DNA of 64,000 nt from CAWBYL01 sp963793025 (GCA_963793025.1 CAWBYL010000006.1:310001-374000); one strand, 5' to 3'. Counted from the stretch's first letter, positions 7,357 through 17,111 are shown. Notes: generated by a model from the sequence alone, not told the origin. A program made the numbers and translations.

Positions 7357-8991
7357 ATGTCGAACCAGATCTGGATCAGCGGTGAGGGCACCGGAACGAT
7401 CACCGAGGCGCTGTTGGGGCGGCTGGAGTCGGATCCCGACGGCCAGTATCTCGACGTCGGGGGCGACACCGTCACGGCGGGCGAGGTGTACGAGACGGCC
7501 TGTCGGTTGGCCAACGCGCTGATCGCCCTGGGGGTGAGCCCCGGGGATCGGGTGGCGACGCTCGTGGGCAACTCCATCGAGGCGACTCTGGCGTGGTGGG
7601 GGATCATCTGGGCCGGCGCGGTGGCCGTTCCGATCAACACCGCCTACAAGGGCCACTACCTGCGCCACCAGCTCCAGGACTCTGGTGCTCGGGTGCTGAT
7701 CGCCGCCGACGACCTGGTCGACCGCCTTCCGCCGATCTCGGCCGAGCTCTCCGAGCTGACCACCGTGGTCGTGATCGGATCGGAGGCGACGCCCGTCCCC
7801 GGGGCCACGTCGGAGACCTGGGCGAGCGTCCTTCGGGCCGACGACGCCGACCCGAAGCTCACGATCCGTCCGGCCGACCTGGCCACCTTCGTCTACACCG
7901 GCGGAACGACGGGCCCGTCGAAGGGGTGCATGCTCAGCCACAACTACCACCTGGCGCTGGCGACCCAGATCGGCGTGTGCTGGGGTCGTACGGCGGCCGA
8001 CGTGGTGTGGACCCCGCTCCCGCTCTTCCACTTCAACGCCATCGTCACCGCAGTGGTCGGCCCGCTCGTGTACGGGGGGCGGGCCGCGATCTACAAGAAG
8101 TTCTCGGTGTCGAACTTCTGGCCGGAGATGAACCGGGTCGGTGCGACCGTCACGTCCACTCTCGGCACCATGGCCTACCTGCTGGCCCACGACGAAGACC
8201 GTCCGGAGATGCCCCGTTCCGGGGCCCCCGAGGCCAACACCTCGCTGCGCATGCTGGCCGCGGCACCGATGCCGACCGAGGTCGACGACGTCATCCGCAG
8301 CCGTTTCGGGGTGGACACCTTCTCCGGGGCCTACGGGGTGACCGAGGCCAGCCTGATCTCGTGGCAGCCCGCGGGCGTCCGCAACAAGCCCAACGCCGCC
8401 GGGGTGATCAACGAGGACTACTTCGACGTCCGCATCTTCGACGACGACGACAACGAGCTGCCCCGCGGCACCGACGGCGAGATCGTGATCCGACCCAAGC
8501 GGCCCGAGGTGATGTTCGAGGGCTATTGGGGTCGACCCGAGGCCACCGTGGAGACCAGCCGGAACTGGTGGTACCACACCGGCGACATCGGCCGGATCGA
8601 CGCCGAGGACTTCCTCTACTTCGTCGACCGCAAGGCCGACTACCTCCGGCGCCGGGGGGAGAACATCTCCAGCTTCGAGGTGGAGAGCATCCTCATGGCC
8701 CATGGCGGGCTGGCCGACGTCGCCGTCCACGCCGTGTTCAGCGAGCTCACCGAGGACGACCTCAAGATCACCGCCACCCGGACGGCCGACTCCGCGCTGA
8801 CCGAGGAGGAGCTGTTCCGCTGGAGCATCGACCAGCTCCCGTACTTCGCCCTGCCCCGCTACATCGAGTTCCGCGACGAGCTCCCCCGCTCGCCGGTCGG
8901 GCGCGTGCTCAAGCGAGAGCTGCGCGACGAAGGTGTCACGGACGCCACCTGGGACGTCGAGGCCTCGGGGATCACCTACGAGAAGCGCTGA
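7357..8991 (+). CDS. AMP-dependent acyl-CoA synthetase/ligase
   Basis: 544 residues of the ANL adenylating superfamily, which activates a carboxylic acid with ATP and joins it to CoA. The P-loop 'YTGGTTGPSKG' is at 180-190, the 'GAYGVTEASLISW' motif is mid-protein, 'YHTGDIGRID' follows, and the C-terminal hinge is 'DRKADYLRRRGENISSFEVE'. A catalytic lysine near the end is in 'SPVGRVLKREL'. ATG at 7357 is the first start after the preceding gene that keeps the family's N-terminus; a much longer upstream open frame is a shadow. Gene intact. Confidence 0.93.
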   Translation: MSNQIWISGEGTGTITEALLGRLESDPDGQYLDVGGDTVTAGEVYETACRLANALIALGVSPGDRVATLVGNSIEATLAWWGIIWAGAVAVPINTAYKGHYLRHQLQDSGARVLIAADDLVDRLPPISAELSELTTVVVIGSEATPVPGATSETWASVLRADDADPKLTIRPADLATFVYTGGTTGPSKGCMLSHNYHLALATQIGVCWGRTAADVVWTPLPLFHFNAIVTAVVGPLVYGGRAAIYKKFSVSNFWPEMNRVGATVTSTLGTMAYLLAHDEDRPEMPRSGAPEANTSLRMLAAAPMPTEVDDVIRSRFGVDTFSGAYGVTEASLISWQPAGVRNKPNAAGVINEDYFDVRIFDDDDNELPRGTDGEIVIRPKRPEVMFEGYWGRPEATVETSRNWWYHTGDIGRIDAEDFLYFVDRKADYLRRRGENISSFEVESILMAHGGLADVAVHAVFSELTEDDLKITATRTADSALTEEELFRWSIDQLPYFALPRYIEFRDELPRSPVGRVLKRELRDEGVTDATWDVEASGITYEKR

Positions 8992-8997
8992 GCCGGC

Positions 8998-9017
8998 CCG
9001 CTCGTCTCCCCGAGCGG
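8998..9017. terminator. hairpin between convergent genes
   Basis: A perfect 7-bp stem (CCGCTCG / CGAGCGG) with a 6-base loop lies in the 27 bases between the convergent synthetase and DUF2461 genes. There is no T-run. It may terminate from both sides. Confidence 0.45.
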
Positions 9018-9018
9018 A

Positions 9019-9636
9019 TCAGCTGGTGTGGTCGCGCAGCCAGGCGTCGAGCGGTCGGGCGGCCCGCAGGCAGGTGACGACGCGGTCCTTGGCCTTCCTG
9101 GTGCCGAGCCAGGCCCCCACCGGCCACGCCCGGGACATGACGATGCCCTTCTGGCGGAGCAGGTCGATGCGCGGGTGGTCCTTCGGATAGCCCCGGGGAG
9201 CCGTCTTGAGGACCTGGAAGGCGCCGACCTCGTAGCCGCCCTCGCGCAGGTCGGCCACGATCGACTCGAGCTGCGCTCCCGAGGCGTCGTCGTCGACGGC
9301 GGCCCGGTACCGCCCCAGTTGCTCGGGGTCAGGCATGTACAGGCCGTGCCCGACGAACAGGCCGTCGGCCGAGAACGAGACGTACCCGCCCGGTAGGTGC
9401 GCGGCGCACTCGAGCTTGTACGGCGTCTTGTCCTTGCTGAAGCGCACGTCGCGATAGGGCCGGAAGATGCGTCCGGCGCCGAACTCGTCCGCCAGCTCGG
9501 AGATGAGCTGGTCCATGGGTTCCTTGACGCACGTGTCGTAGACGTCGCGGTTGTCCTGCCAGTAGGCCTTGGTGTTGTCGGCCTCGAGGCCCTCGTAGAA
9601 CTCGACGCCCTCGACCGGCCAGCCCGTGAAGGTCAT
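9019..9636 (-). CDS. DUF2461 (TIGR02453) family protein
   Basis: 205 residues with the family's conserved opening 'FEGLEADNTKAYWQDNRDVYDTCVKEPMDQL' (here 'FYEGL...'), the 'RPYRDVRFSKDKTPYK' motif and a 'AAHLPGGYVSFSADGLFVG' core. The function is unknown, although the family is widespread in Actinobacteria and Bacteroidetes. Length is normal for the family. No signal peptide or membrane segment. It lies head-to-tail with the monooxygenase gene (32 bases apart), so the two may share a transcript. Confidence 0.88.
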   Translation of the reverse strand: MTFTGWPVEGVEFYEGLEADNTKAYWQDNRDVYDTCVKEPMDQLISELADEFGAGRIFRPYRDVRFSKDKTPYKLECAAHLPGGYVSFSADGLFVGHGLYMPDPEQLGRYRAAVDDDASGAQLESIVADLREGGYEVGAFQVLKTAPRGYPKDHPRIDLLRQKGIVMSRAWPVGAWLGTRKAKDRVVTCLRAARPLDAWLRDHTS

Positions 9637-9667
9637 CGGTCAGCCTCGCGTCCGCCGCCCCCGAGGC

Positions 9668-11560
9668 TCAGCTGAGCTCGAGGTCGTCCCACTCGATGTT
9701 GGTGCACAGCCGGTGGAACTCCGGCCCGTACCACGGAGCGTTGACCTGGAGACGGCCGTTCTCGTTCACGTAGTAGTTCTTGTCGGGCGCGCCCTCGTCC
9801 TGGAGCAGCAACAGCGGAGCGGCCTCGGCATCGAGCGCCTTGTTGTAGCGCTCGTACGCCTCCCGGGTGACCTCGACCTTGGACTTGCCCTCTTCGATCA
9901 TGCGGGTGATCAGCTGCCCGATGTAGGCGGACCAGACGACGTACCAGATCGGAAGGCCGGTGCCCCCGGACAGAGGCTGGGAGTTGGGCCCGTAGAGCAT
10001 GAACATGTTCGGGTAGTTCGGCACCATCATCGACAGGTAGGCGCGCGGTCCGTCCTCGGCCGCCCAGTAGTCGTGGATGCTCGTGCCGTCGACGCCCTTG
10101 TAGTCGGCGGGCCACAGGTACTTCTGGACCTCGAAGCCGGTGGCGGTGACGAGGATGTCGATCTCGAGCTCGGTGCCGTCCTCGAGCACGATCCCCTTCG
10201 GGGACAGCTTGGCGATGCCGTCGGTGATCAGCTCGACGTTGTCGCGGGTGAGCGACTTGTACCAGCCGTTGTCGACGACCGGGCGCCGCGAGAACGGGGC
10301 GTAGTCCGGGATGAGCTTGTCGATCAGGTCCTGGTCGCCGTTCGTCTGCACCTTGATGTACTCGGTGAGGTCGGCCCGGAGCTGATCGTTCATGGCGTTG
10401 ACCTTGCCGCCGTTGGCGATCCACTCCTCGTCGAGCTGGATGAAGCCGTGGGTTCCGAAGAGGGCGGCGATGGCCATGTAGCGCCACCAGTTCCAATACC
10501 CCGGGAAGTTGTCGAGCAGCCAGCGCACCTCGGTCTCGATCGGCGCGCCGTAGTTGGCCCGCGGGCTGATCCACTGCGGCGTGCGCTGGATGACGTAGAC
10601 CTGCTCCGCTTCGGCGGCGATCGGGGCCACGAGCTGGACGCCGGTGGAGCCGTTGCCGATGACGGCGACGCGCTTGCCGGCCACGTCGGTGTCGGCCGGC
10701 CACCGGGAGGGATGGAGGATCTCGCCCGGGAAGTCGTCCTGGCCCTCGAAGTGGGGGATCCGGGCGTTGGCGAAGGTGCCCTGCGCTCCGACCACCACGT
10801 TGGCCTCGAGCGTGTGGTGACCGTCGGGCCCGTCGATCCCGAGGACCCACACGTTGCGGTCGTCGTCCCAGTCGGCCGTCTTGAGGTCGCTCTCGAACAG
10901 GGTGTTGTCGTGGACGCCGTACTTCTTGGAGACGCGGGCGAGGTACTCGCGGACCTCCTTGCCCCGACCGAAGTACTCGCTCCAGCGGTACTCCTTTTCG
11001 AAGGCGAACTCGTAGGTGATGGAGAGCGTGTCGACCCGGATGTCGGGGTAGCGGTTGATGCTCCAGACCCCACCGGGCTCGGGGCGGCGCTCGACGACGG
11101 TGTAGGGGACACCGAGCAGCTCGCACTGCACGGCCATGGCCAGACCACTGAACCCGCTGCCGATCACGGCCACTCGGAAGCCCTCGGGGATCTCGGGCTT
11201 GTCGCCGGGCCAGGAGGTGGTCAACGGGAAGGGCTTGAAGGCGGGGAGCTCGCGACGGGCGTCGAAGTCGAGGTCGTCCATCTCCTCCTTGGTCGCCATG
11301 TTCATGAGCGTCCGCAACTCGTCGACCGGGGGCTCCTCGGGCATCGACGTCGAGTGGTTCTCGACGAGCCAGTCGGTGGCCTTGTCGATGAGCAGCTCGC
11401 GCTGGTCCTCGTCGAGCTTCATGGCCACCGGCAGGGCGGCGATCTCGGGATCCTTGGTGTGCTGGTAGAGCGCGACGCGCACGGCGTTCAGGTCGGCGAG
11501 GCCGACTCCGCGTCGGATGAACGCCCGGTCGACGCTGTCAGGGGTGGGTGTTGCGGGCAT
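9668..11560 (-). CDS. Baeyer-Villiger-type flavin monooxygenase (HAPMO-like)
   Basis: 630 residues. A first Rossmann motif GSGFSG (134-139) binds FAD and a second, GNGSTG (302-307), binds NADPH. The BVMO fingerprint FxGxxxHxxxW-P is present at 277-288 ('FPGEILHPSRWP'). The 125-residue N-terminal extension and total length match 4-hydroxyacetophenone-monooxygenase-like enzymes rather than short BVMOs. These enzymes insert oxygen next to a ketone carbonyl to give an ester or lactone. The hydrolases and thioesterases nearby could process such products. The gene is divergent from a thioesterase gene across 232 bases. Confidence 0.92.
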   Translation of the reverse strand: MPATPTPDSVDRAFIRRGVGLADLNAVRVALYQHTKDPEIAALPVAMKLDEDQRELLIDKATDWLVENHSTSMPEEPPVDELRTLMNMATKEEMDDLDFDARRELPAFKPFPLTTSWPGDKPEIPEGFRVAVIGSGFSGLAMAVQCELLGVPYTVVERRPEPGGVWSINRYPDIRVDTLSITYEFAFEKEYRWSEYFGRGKEVREYLARVSKKYGVHDNTLFESDLKTADWDDDRNVWVLGIDGPDGHHTLEANVVVGAQGTFANARIPHFEGQDDFPGEILHPSRWPADTDVAGKRVAVIGNGSTGVQLVAPIAAEAEQVYVIQRTPQWISPRANYGAPIETEVRWLLDNFPGYWNWWRYMAIAALFGTHGFIQLDEEWIANGGKVNAMNDQLRADLTEYIKVQTNGDQDLIDKLIPDYAPFSRRPVVDNGWYKSLTRDNVELITDGIAKLSPKGIVLEDGTELEIDILVTATGFEVQKYLWPADYKGVDGTSIHDYWAAEDGPRAYLSMMVPNYPNMFMLYGPNSQPLSGGTGLPIWYVVWSAYIGQLITRMIEEGKSKVEVTREAYERYNKALDAEAAPLLLLQDEGAPDKNYYVNENGRLQVNAPWYGPEFHRLCTNIEWDDLELS

Positions 11561-11646
11561 CAGGCCTCCGGCGGCTCTTGTGACGGTCCATCAGGTTTGC
11601 ACGCACCACGTTCTCGCCCAGACGGGCGATCGAGTCAAATGCGTCC

Positions 11647-11671
11647 GAGAAGGTGAATCCTGGATCTTCTC
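11647..11671. promoter_or_regulatory. weak dyad in the divergent BVMO-thioesterase intergenic region
   Basis: GAGAAG (11647-11652) and CTTCTC (11666-11671) form an inverted repeat around an inner ATCC-T-GGAT. The two are not concentric. Possible operator or mRNA hairpin for either divergent gene; weak support. Confidence 0.2.
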
Positions 11672-11792
11672 ACGATGTGCCGGTCGACACCGAGCGAACC
11701 ACCCGGGACCGGGTCGTGTCGGGTGTGATGAGCGTCCCCGCCCACCCCGGGCGCGTCTGGCGGACCGGGGGCGGGGCTGGAAGGGTGACGCC

Positions 11793-12590
11793 GTGGAAGA
11801 GCTGGCGCTGTTCGTGCGCGACGGGGACGGGTTCGTGGGCACCGAGCTCATCCAGGGGGGTTGGCACCCCGGGGAGGCCAACGGCGGAGCCGTGCTCACC
11901 CTGCTCGGCCACTGCCTGGAGGACGTCCCCTCCCTGGTGGGCATGACCCTGAGCCGGTTCACGGCTGACCTCGTGCGCCCGGTGCCGCTCGGCCGTCCCG
12001 TGCACGTCGTCTCCACGATCCTGCGGGAGGGCAAGAAGATCCAACTCGTCGAACAGCGGGTGATGGTCGGCGACGTCGTCCACGTCCGGGCGACGGCGTT
12101 GCGACTGCGCGACGCCGACATCACGGGGAGCCCGGTGCCGCCCAGCACCACCGAGGCCCGCCCCGGAGACGGCCTCGTCCGCCCTGACGGCTCGATCATC
12201 TACCAGCGAGCGGAGGCGAACCTGCCCGGGTTCCTCCGGGCCATCGACATGCGCCGGGCGCCCATGACCGACGGCTCGGGGTTCGGTAGCTGGGTGCGGC
12301 TGATCGCACCGGTGGTGGCGGGGGAGGAGATCCGCCCGACGTCGCGGCTGGTGCTCGGGTTCGACTTCGCCAACCTGATCGGCATCGACGTGAACCCGGA
12401 ACCGGTGACGATGATCAACCCCGACGTGACCGGCCACGTCCTGCGCCCGCCGACGGGGGAGTGGATCGCCATCACCGGTGACACCCGCTTCAACCCGGCC
12501 ATGGGGCGGGGCCTCTCGACGGCGGAGCTCAGCGACGACGACGGCGTGTTCGCCGTCGTCTCCCTCTCCCAGCTGCTGCAGAACCGCTGA
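11793..12590 (+). CDS. acyl-CoA thioesterase-like protein (double hotdog)
   Basis: 265 residues with the pattern of TesB-like/thioesterase-superfamily proteins: 'IQGGWHPGEANGGAVLTLLGHCLED' near the start, 'MTLSRFTADLVRPVPLGRPVHVVSTILREGKKIQLVEQRV' as the first hotdog core, and a second hotdog after residue 140. It should hydrolyse acyl-CoA esters to free CoA and acid. Start: GTG at 11793 after a GGAAGGGTGA ribosome site. About 100 bases separate it from the crotonase gene on the same strand. Confidence 0.8.
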   Translation: MEELALFVRDGDGFVGTELIQGGWHPGEANGGAVLTLLGHCLEDVPSLVGMTLSRFTADLVRPVPLGRPVHVVSTILREGKKIQLVEQRVMVGDVVHVRATALRLRDADITGSPVPPSTTEARPGDGLVRPDGSIIYQRAEANLPGFLRAIDMRRAPMTDGSGFGSWVRLIAPVVAGEEIRPTSRLVLGFDFANLIGIDVNPEPVTMINPDVTGHVLRPPTGEWIAITGDTRFNPAMGRGLSTAELSDDDGVFAVVSLSQLLQNR

Positions 12591-12687
12591 GCGGGTCCGG
12601 CGCGCCGTCGGGGTGAAGCGGTCGGGCCGATTGGGGGAGACTCCCCGGACCGCAGGGGCGGGCAGATCGACAGTGGAGGCGAGCACC

Positions 12688-13503
12688 ATGGCCGGACCGA
12701 GCGTGATCCTCGAACGGGACGGCGACGTGGCCGTCGTCTCCTTCAACCGACCGGAGAAGCTCAACGCCTGGTCGTGGGGTCCTACCAACGAGCTGTGCGC
12801 CATCGCCGACGAGCTCCGTTTCGACACCTCGGTTCGGGCGGTCCTGCTGCGGGGTGAGGGGCGGGCGTTCTGCGCCGGCGAGGACCTGAAACCCGACACC
12901 GACGACGTCGAGGAGCGCCACCCCGGTCGCTCGGCGGCCGAACGGACGATGGTCGCCTACGAGCGGGCCAAGCTGTGCTTCGAGCGGTGGGCGGCGGTGG
13001 ACCAGCTCCCCCAGCCGGTGGTCGTGGCCATCCAGGGCTACTGCCTGGGGGCCGGCCTGGAGCTGGCCATGCTCGCCGACATCCGCATCGCCGCCACCGA
13101 CGCCGTCTTCGCCCTGCCCCAGGTCACCCTGGGCATCCAGATCGTGGGCGGGGCCGACCTGCGCATGGTGAGTGAGCTGGGCGCGGCCCGCACCAAGATG
13201 CTGGCCATGACGGGCCGGCGCTTCGGGCCGGTCGAAGCCGAGCGATGGGGTCTGGTCCAGCAGGTCGTCGAGCCCGAGGACCTGCAGTCGGTCGCCCGTG
13301 CGCTGGCCGACGAGATCGCGGCCAACGCCCCGCTCGCGGTGCAGGGCGTCAAGCGGGCGGTGAACTTCCTGAACTTCCAGGGGTTCGCCGAGGCGTCGAG
13401 GTACGAGGCGCTGGCGTCCTCGGTGCTGTGGTCGTCGGACGACGTCTACGAGGGCTTCGCCGCCAAGGCCCGCAAGGAACAGGCGACGTTCGAGGGCAAG
13501 TAG
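12688..13503 (+). CDS. enoyl-CoA hydratase/isomerase family protein
   Basis: 271 residues of the crotonase fold. 'VVSFNRPEKLNAW' and 'GRAFCAGEDLK' form the first CoA/oxyanion segment, and 'GYCLGAGLELAMLADIRIA' the second. The first catalytic Glu (rat mitochondrial Glu144 position) is kept in 'GLELA', but the second (Glu164 position) is Gln in 'LPQVTLG'. It may therefore be an isomerase or another crotonase activity rather than a standard hydratase. ATG at 12688 with GGAGG upstream. It converges with the aminoacylase gene. Confidence 0.88.
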   Translation: MAGPSVILERDGDVAVVSFNRPEKLNAWSWGPTNELCAIADELRFDTSVRAVLLRGEGRAFCAGEDLKPDTDDVEERHPGRSAAERTMVAYERAKLCFERWAAVDQLPQPVVVAIQGYCLGAGLELAMLADIRIAATDAVFALPQVTLGIQIVGGADLRMVSELGAARTKMLAMTGRRFGPVEAERWGLVQQVVEPEDLQSVARALADEIAANAPLAVQGVKRAVNFLNFQGFAEASRYEALASSVLWSSDDVYEGFAAKARKEQATFEGK

Positions 13504-13519
13504 GCGGTCGCCCGGGGCG

Positions 13520-15238
13520 TCACCGGGTGGTGACGGTGACCGTGTCCCTCCCCGAGCGCAGGGTGATCCCCGGGGTCGCGCCCGTGGGTCGGCCGGCCAG
13601 GACGGTGGTGGTGCCGGCGACCATCACCCGCTCGATCCCCACCGGGTCCGACGTGAGCCGCGACGACCCGCCGGGGAGGTCACCGACCAAGCGGGCGGGC
13701 CCGGTGTCGATCGTCGCCGGATCGAACAGGACGATGTCGGCGTGGGCGCCGGGCTCCAGGCGGCCCCGGCCCTCGAGCCCGAACAGGCGGGCAGGGGCGT
13801 CGGTGAGCATGTGGACCGCGGCCTCGAGGGACACCAGCTTCCGGCCTCGCAGGCAGTCGCCGAGGAAGCGCCCCGGGTAGGAGCCGCCGCACATGCGGTC
13901 GAGGTGGGCACCGGCGTCGCTCCCGCCGATCAGCACATCGGGGTCCTGCCAGAGCTGTCGCCGCAGCTCCCAGTGGGCGTCGTCGTCGTCGGTGGCCGAC
14001 GGCCACAGCACCGTGCGCAGATCGTCGGCCAGGACGATGTCGACGAGGCAGTCGAACGGTTCGACGCCACGCTCCTCGGCGATGTCGCCGACCCGCCGAC
14101 CCTGGAGAGGCTCGTTGTCCGGGTGGAAGGTGTCCCCGATCCGGTAGTCGGCGAAGTTCACCAGGCGGGCGAACATGCCGAGATCGCCGGCCGTCCCGGC
14201 GAGGAGTGAGGCCCGGACCGCGGGATCGCGAAGGGCCACCATGCGCTCGTCGATCGGGAGGGCGAGCACCTCGCCCCAGCCGGGCAGCAGGTTGAGGGCG
14301 CAGTAGGTGCCGAAGCTCATGTTCATGGGCACGATCACCGGCATGGTGAGGGCCACGACCCGCCCGCCACGGTCGCGGGCCCGCCGCGACGGGAGCATCT
14401 GGGCATCGATCCGGCCGGGTTCGGCGGCGTCGACGACGAGGACGTTCCAGTTCAGCGGACGGTTGGCCGCCACCGAGAGCGAGGCGATCATCTCGGCCTC
14501 CTCGGCTCCGAAGCCGTTGCTCCCGCCGGTGAAGATGCCCGCCACCGAGGTCCCCGGAAAGCGACCGACCACCTCGCACAGGGCGAGCAGTTCGGCCTCG
14601 TCGGCTCCGCGCGACGGCACCGGCCTGCCGTCGGCGTCGCTGTGGAAGGTCGAGACGTCGATGGAGAACCCGAGGGCGCCCTGGGCGAGCGCGGCGCCGA
14701 GCCGTTCCCGCAGGCGGTCGAGCTCGGCCTCGTCGGCGCGCTGGTCGTTGGCCCGCTCGCCGAGCTCCAGGCGCCGCAGGGTGGAGTGGCCGACGAGGAA
14801 GCCGGCGTTGACGGCGAGGCCACCCTCGAGCTCGTCGAGGTAGCTGCCGAAGTCGGACCAGCCCCAGTCCGAACCGAGGGTCAGGGCCTCGATGGGCATC
14901 CCCTCCACCTTGGCCAGCAGCCCCCGGACGTAGTCGAGGTGCTCGCTCTCGATGGGCGCCAGCCCGAAGCTGCAGTTGCCGCCGATCACCGTCGTGACGC
15001 CGTGCTCCCCCGAGGGTGACGCCGTCGGGTCCCAGAGGAGCTGGGCGTCGTAGTGGGTGTGGGGGTCGATGAAGCCGGGGCAGGCGACGAGCCCGTGAGC
15101 GTCGACAACCTCGTGTGCCGGCTCGTCGACCGTGCCCACGGCCACGATGCGGCCGTCGCGTATCCCGATGGCGCCGACGAACCCGTCGCCCCCCGACCCG
15201 TCCACGACGGTCGCTCCGGTGATGAGTGTGTCCAGCAT
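13520..15238 (-). CDS. N-acyl-D-amino-acid deacylase family amidohydrolase
   Basis: 572 residues of the D-aminoacylase branch of the amidohydrolase superfamily. Key features are the metal-binding HTH (60-62) in 'GFIDPHTHYD', the cysteine ligand Cys89 in 'VIGGNCSFG' that is diagnostic for D-aminoacylases, 'DAGAHLD' near the C-terminus, and the closing beta-sandwich ('ADIVLFDPATI'). Related actinobacterial proteins are often annotated only as amidohydrolases and the substrate may not be a D-amino acid. ATG at 15238 with GGGGGAG upstream. Confidence 0.9.
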   Translation of the reverse strand: MLDTLITGATVVDGSGGDGFVGAIGIRDGRIVAVGTVDEPAHEVVDAHGLVACPGFIDPHTHYDAQLLWDPTASPSGEHGVTTVIGGNCSFGLAPIESEHLDYVRGLLAKVEGMPIEALTLGSDWGWSDFGSYLDELEGGLAVNAGFLVGHSTLRRLELGERANDQRADEAELDRLRERLGAALAQGALGFSIDVSTFHSDADGRPVPSRGADEAELLALCEVVGRFPGTSVAGIFTGGSNGFGAEEAEMIASLSVAANRPLNWNVLVVDAAEPGRIDAQMLPSRRARDRGGRVVALTMPVIVPMNMSFGTYCALNLLPGWGEVLALPIDERMVALRDPAVRASLLAGTAGDLGMFARLVNFADYRIGDTFHPDNEPLQGRRVGDIAEERGVEPFDCLVDIVLADDLRTVLWPSATDDDDAHWELRRQLWQDPDVLIGGSDAGAHLDRMCGGSYPGRFLGDCLRGRKLVSLEAAVHMLTDAPARLFGLEGRGRLEPGAHADIVLFDPATIDTGPARLVGDLPGGSSRLTSDPVGIERVMVAGTTTVLAGRPTGATPGITLRSGRDTVTVTTR

Positions 15239-15287
15239 GGTCTCCCCCTTCAGCCGTGCGCCCACCCTAGAGAAGGAGCGTCGATGG

Positions 15288-16150
15288 TCATGGAGCGTGC
15301 TCGCGCACGAGGTACACCTGGTTGCCGAAGTGGGAGGCCACGGCGCTGGTGGCCAGCACGATGCCGTGCTCGGCGCCGACGGCGACGGCGTGGCGGAGGT
15401 CCTTGGCGAACAGGTCCGACGCCGTGGTCATGTTGGCATCCATGGTCGGGCTCGGTATCCCCCCGACGCCGGGACTCGTAGATGTCGAGCCACACCGCCG
15501 ACTGCTCCGAGAGCGTGCCCGTCTGGGCCGTGAGCTCGGCCACCAGCCCGTCGCGCACGCCTGCGGCCCGGGCCAGCTCCACGGCCTCCAGGGTCGCCAT
15601 GCGGCTCACGTAGACCATGACGTTGTGGGCCAGCTTCAGCGCCGCACCGCTGCCGAGCGGGACCGGTGTCGATGACCCGGGCGAAGCGTTCGAGGCTGGG
15701 CCGGGCCCGCTCCCGGACGTCGTCGTCGCCTCCGGCCAGGACGAACATGGTTCCGTCGGCAACGCTCTTGGCCCCCTGACCGGCCATGGGGACCTCGAGC
15801 AGATCGACACCGGCGGACGCGGCGGGCCCGGCCAGCGCGGCCACCGTGTGGGGGGAGATGGTCGACAGCACGGCGATGATCGAGCCGGCGCGGGCCGTCG
15901 CCAGCAGTCCTTCGGGTCCGGCGACCACGTCGAGGCACTGCTCGTCGGTCTGCACGCAGACGAGCACGACGTCGCACCGGGAGGCCAGGTCGCGTGCCGA
16001 GGTCGCCACTGCGGCGCCCTGGCCGGCCAGGGCGTCGACCCGCTCGGGCACGACGTCGAACACGACAGGGGGATCGCCCGTGACCAGCAGGCGCTCGCCG
16101 ATCGACGCGCCGATGAAACCGAGACCGATGAGTCCGATGGTGTCCGTCAT
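15288..16150 (-). pseudogene. 3-hydroxyisobutyrate dehydrogenase family NAD(P) oxidoreductase, two frameshifts
   Basis: The N-terminus 'IGLIGLGFIGASIGERLL' (GxGxxG) and 'VPMAGQGAKSVADGTMFVLAGG' are in one frame. The substrate-binding part 'PLGSGAALKLAHNVMVYVSRMATLEAV', which holds the catalytic Lys, is in a second frame. The last part, 'SPTMDANMTTASDLFAKDL', is in a third. Both breaks fall in runs of C or G (near 15670 and 15465), and removing one base in each restores a normal protein of about 287 aa. ATG at 16150. Sequencing error is the simplest explanation; otherwise the gene is dead. Confidence 0.82.
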
Positions 16151-16202
16151 CGGCTCATCCTCGCCCACCCGGGCCGCCTCGGGAGGTGGTAGCCATGGCC
16201 GA

Positions 16203-17111
16203 GTGGAGGGCACGGGTGGGGACGACACGCTGGAGCACCGGATCCAGCGCGCCCTCGACGGCCTGCTCCGGGCCCTCGAGCTCGAGCCGTCGGGAACCGA
16301 CCGCTTCCGGGTGCGGGCCGAGCCGGGCCGCTTCGACCGGATCTTCGGGGGCCAGCTGGTGGCTCAGGCCCTGTTGGCCGCCAGCGCGACGGTGACGGAG
16401 AAGGCGCCGCAGTCGTTGCACGCCTATTTCGCCTCGGCCGGGGTCCCCGGTGAGCCGGTCGACCTGCTGGTCGATCGCGTGCGCGACGGTCGTTCCTTCG
16501 CCACCCGACGGGTCACCGTGGCCCAGGGCGAGAGGCCCCTCCTCGTGGCCATCGCCTCGTTCCACGCCAATCCTCCCGGGGGTGCCGAGTTCGCCGATCC
16601 CTCGCCGGGGGCCCTCCCGCCTCTGGAGGTGCCGAGGCTGCAGGACTGGGTCGCCGAGGATCCCGACGAGGGCCCCGAGCACGGACGCATCTGGGTCGAC
16701 CGCCCGCCACCGGTCGAGCTGCGCATCGGCGAGGCCCCGACCTTCCTCGGCGGACCGGGCCGGGCCGGCGCCCGCTCGCACTGGATGCGGGTGCCCCGAG
16801 ACGTCGGTGACGATCCGCTGTTGCACACGGCCCTGCTCGCCTACGCCAGCGACTATCTGCTGCTCGACATGGTCTTCCGTTCGTATCCGCCCGGCATGGC
16901 GCCCGACGGTTTCACCGGATCCAGCCTCGACCACGCCTTGTGGTTCCACCGCCCTGTCCGCTTCGACGAGTGGCACCTCCACACCCAGGAGACGATGGCC
17001 ATCTCCGGGGACCGGGGCCTGGTCAGGGGCGCGATCCACGACTCCGGTGGTCAGCTGGTGGCCACGGCCATGCAGGAGGTCCTGGCCCGTCCCCTTCGAC
17101 CTCGCGACTGA
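16203..17111 (+). CDS. tesB: acyl-CoA thioesterase II (TesB)
   Basis: 302 residues, close to the TesB length, with two hotdog domains. 'RFDRIFGGQLVAQALLAA' and 'LHAYFASAGVPGEPVDLLVDRVRDGRSFATRRVTVAQ' are classical TesB segments. The catalytic Asp lies in 'YASDYLLLD' and the Gln in 'GGQLVATAMQEVL'. It cleaves medium- and long-chain acyl-CoA. GTG at 16203 is the first start that preserves the domain; TAGCCA seven bases upstream could give a leaderless message. Divergent from the dehydrogenase gene. Confidence 0.92.
   Translation: MEGTGGDDTLEHRIQRALDGLLRALELEPSGTDRFRVRAEPGRFDRIFGGQLVAQALLAASATVTEKAPQSLHAYFASAGVPGEPVDLLVDRVRDGRSFATRRVTVAQGERPLLVAIASFHANPPGGAEFADPSPGALPPLEVPRLQDWVAEDPDEGPEHGRIWVDRPPPVELRIGEAPTFLGGPGRAGARSHWMRVPRDVGDDPLLHTALLAYASDYLLLDMVFRSYPPGMAPDGFTGSSLDHALWFHRPVRFDEWHLHTQETMAISGDRGLVRGAIHDSGGQLVATAMQEVLARPLRPRD

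Noticed and set aside
9626..11656. 676-aa open frame on the plus strand
   Set aside because: It lies antisense to the monooxygenase, has no recognisable domain and is rich in Val, Gly, Asp and His as expected for the shadow of a GC-rich gene.
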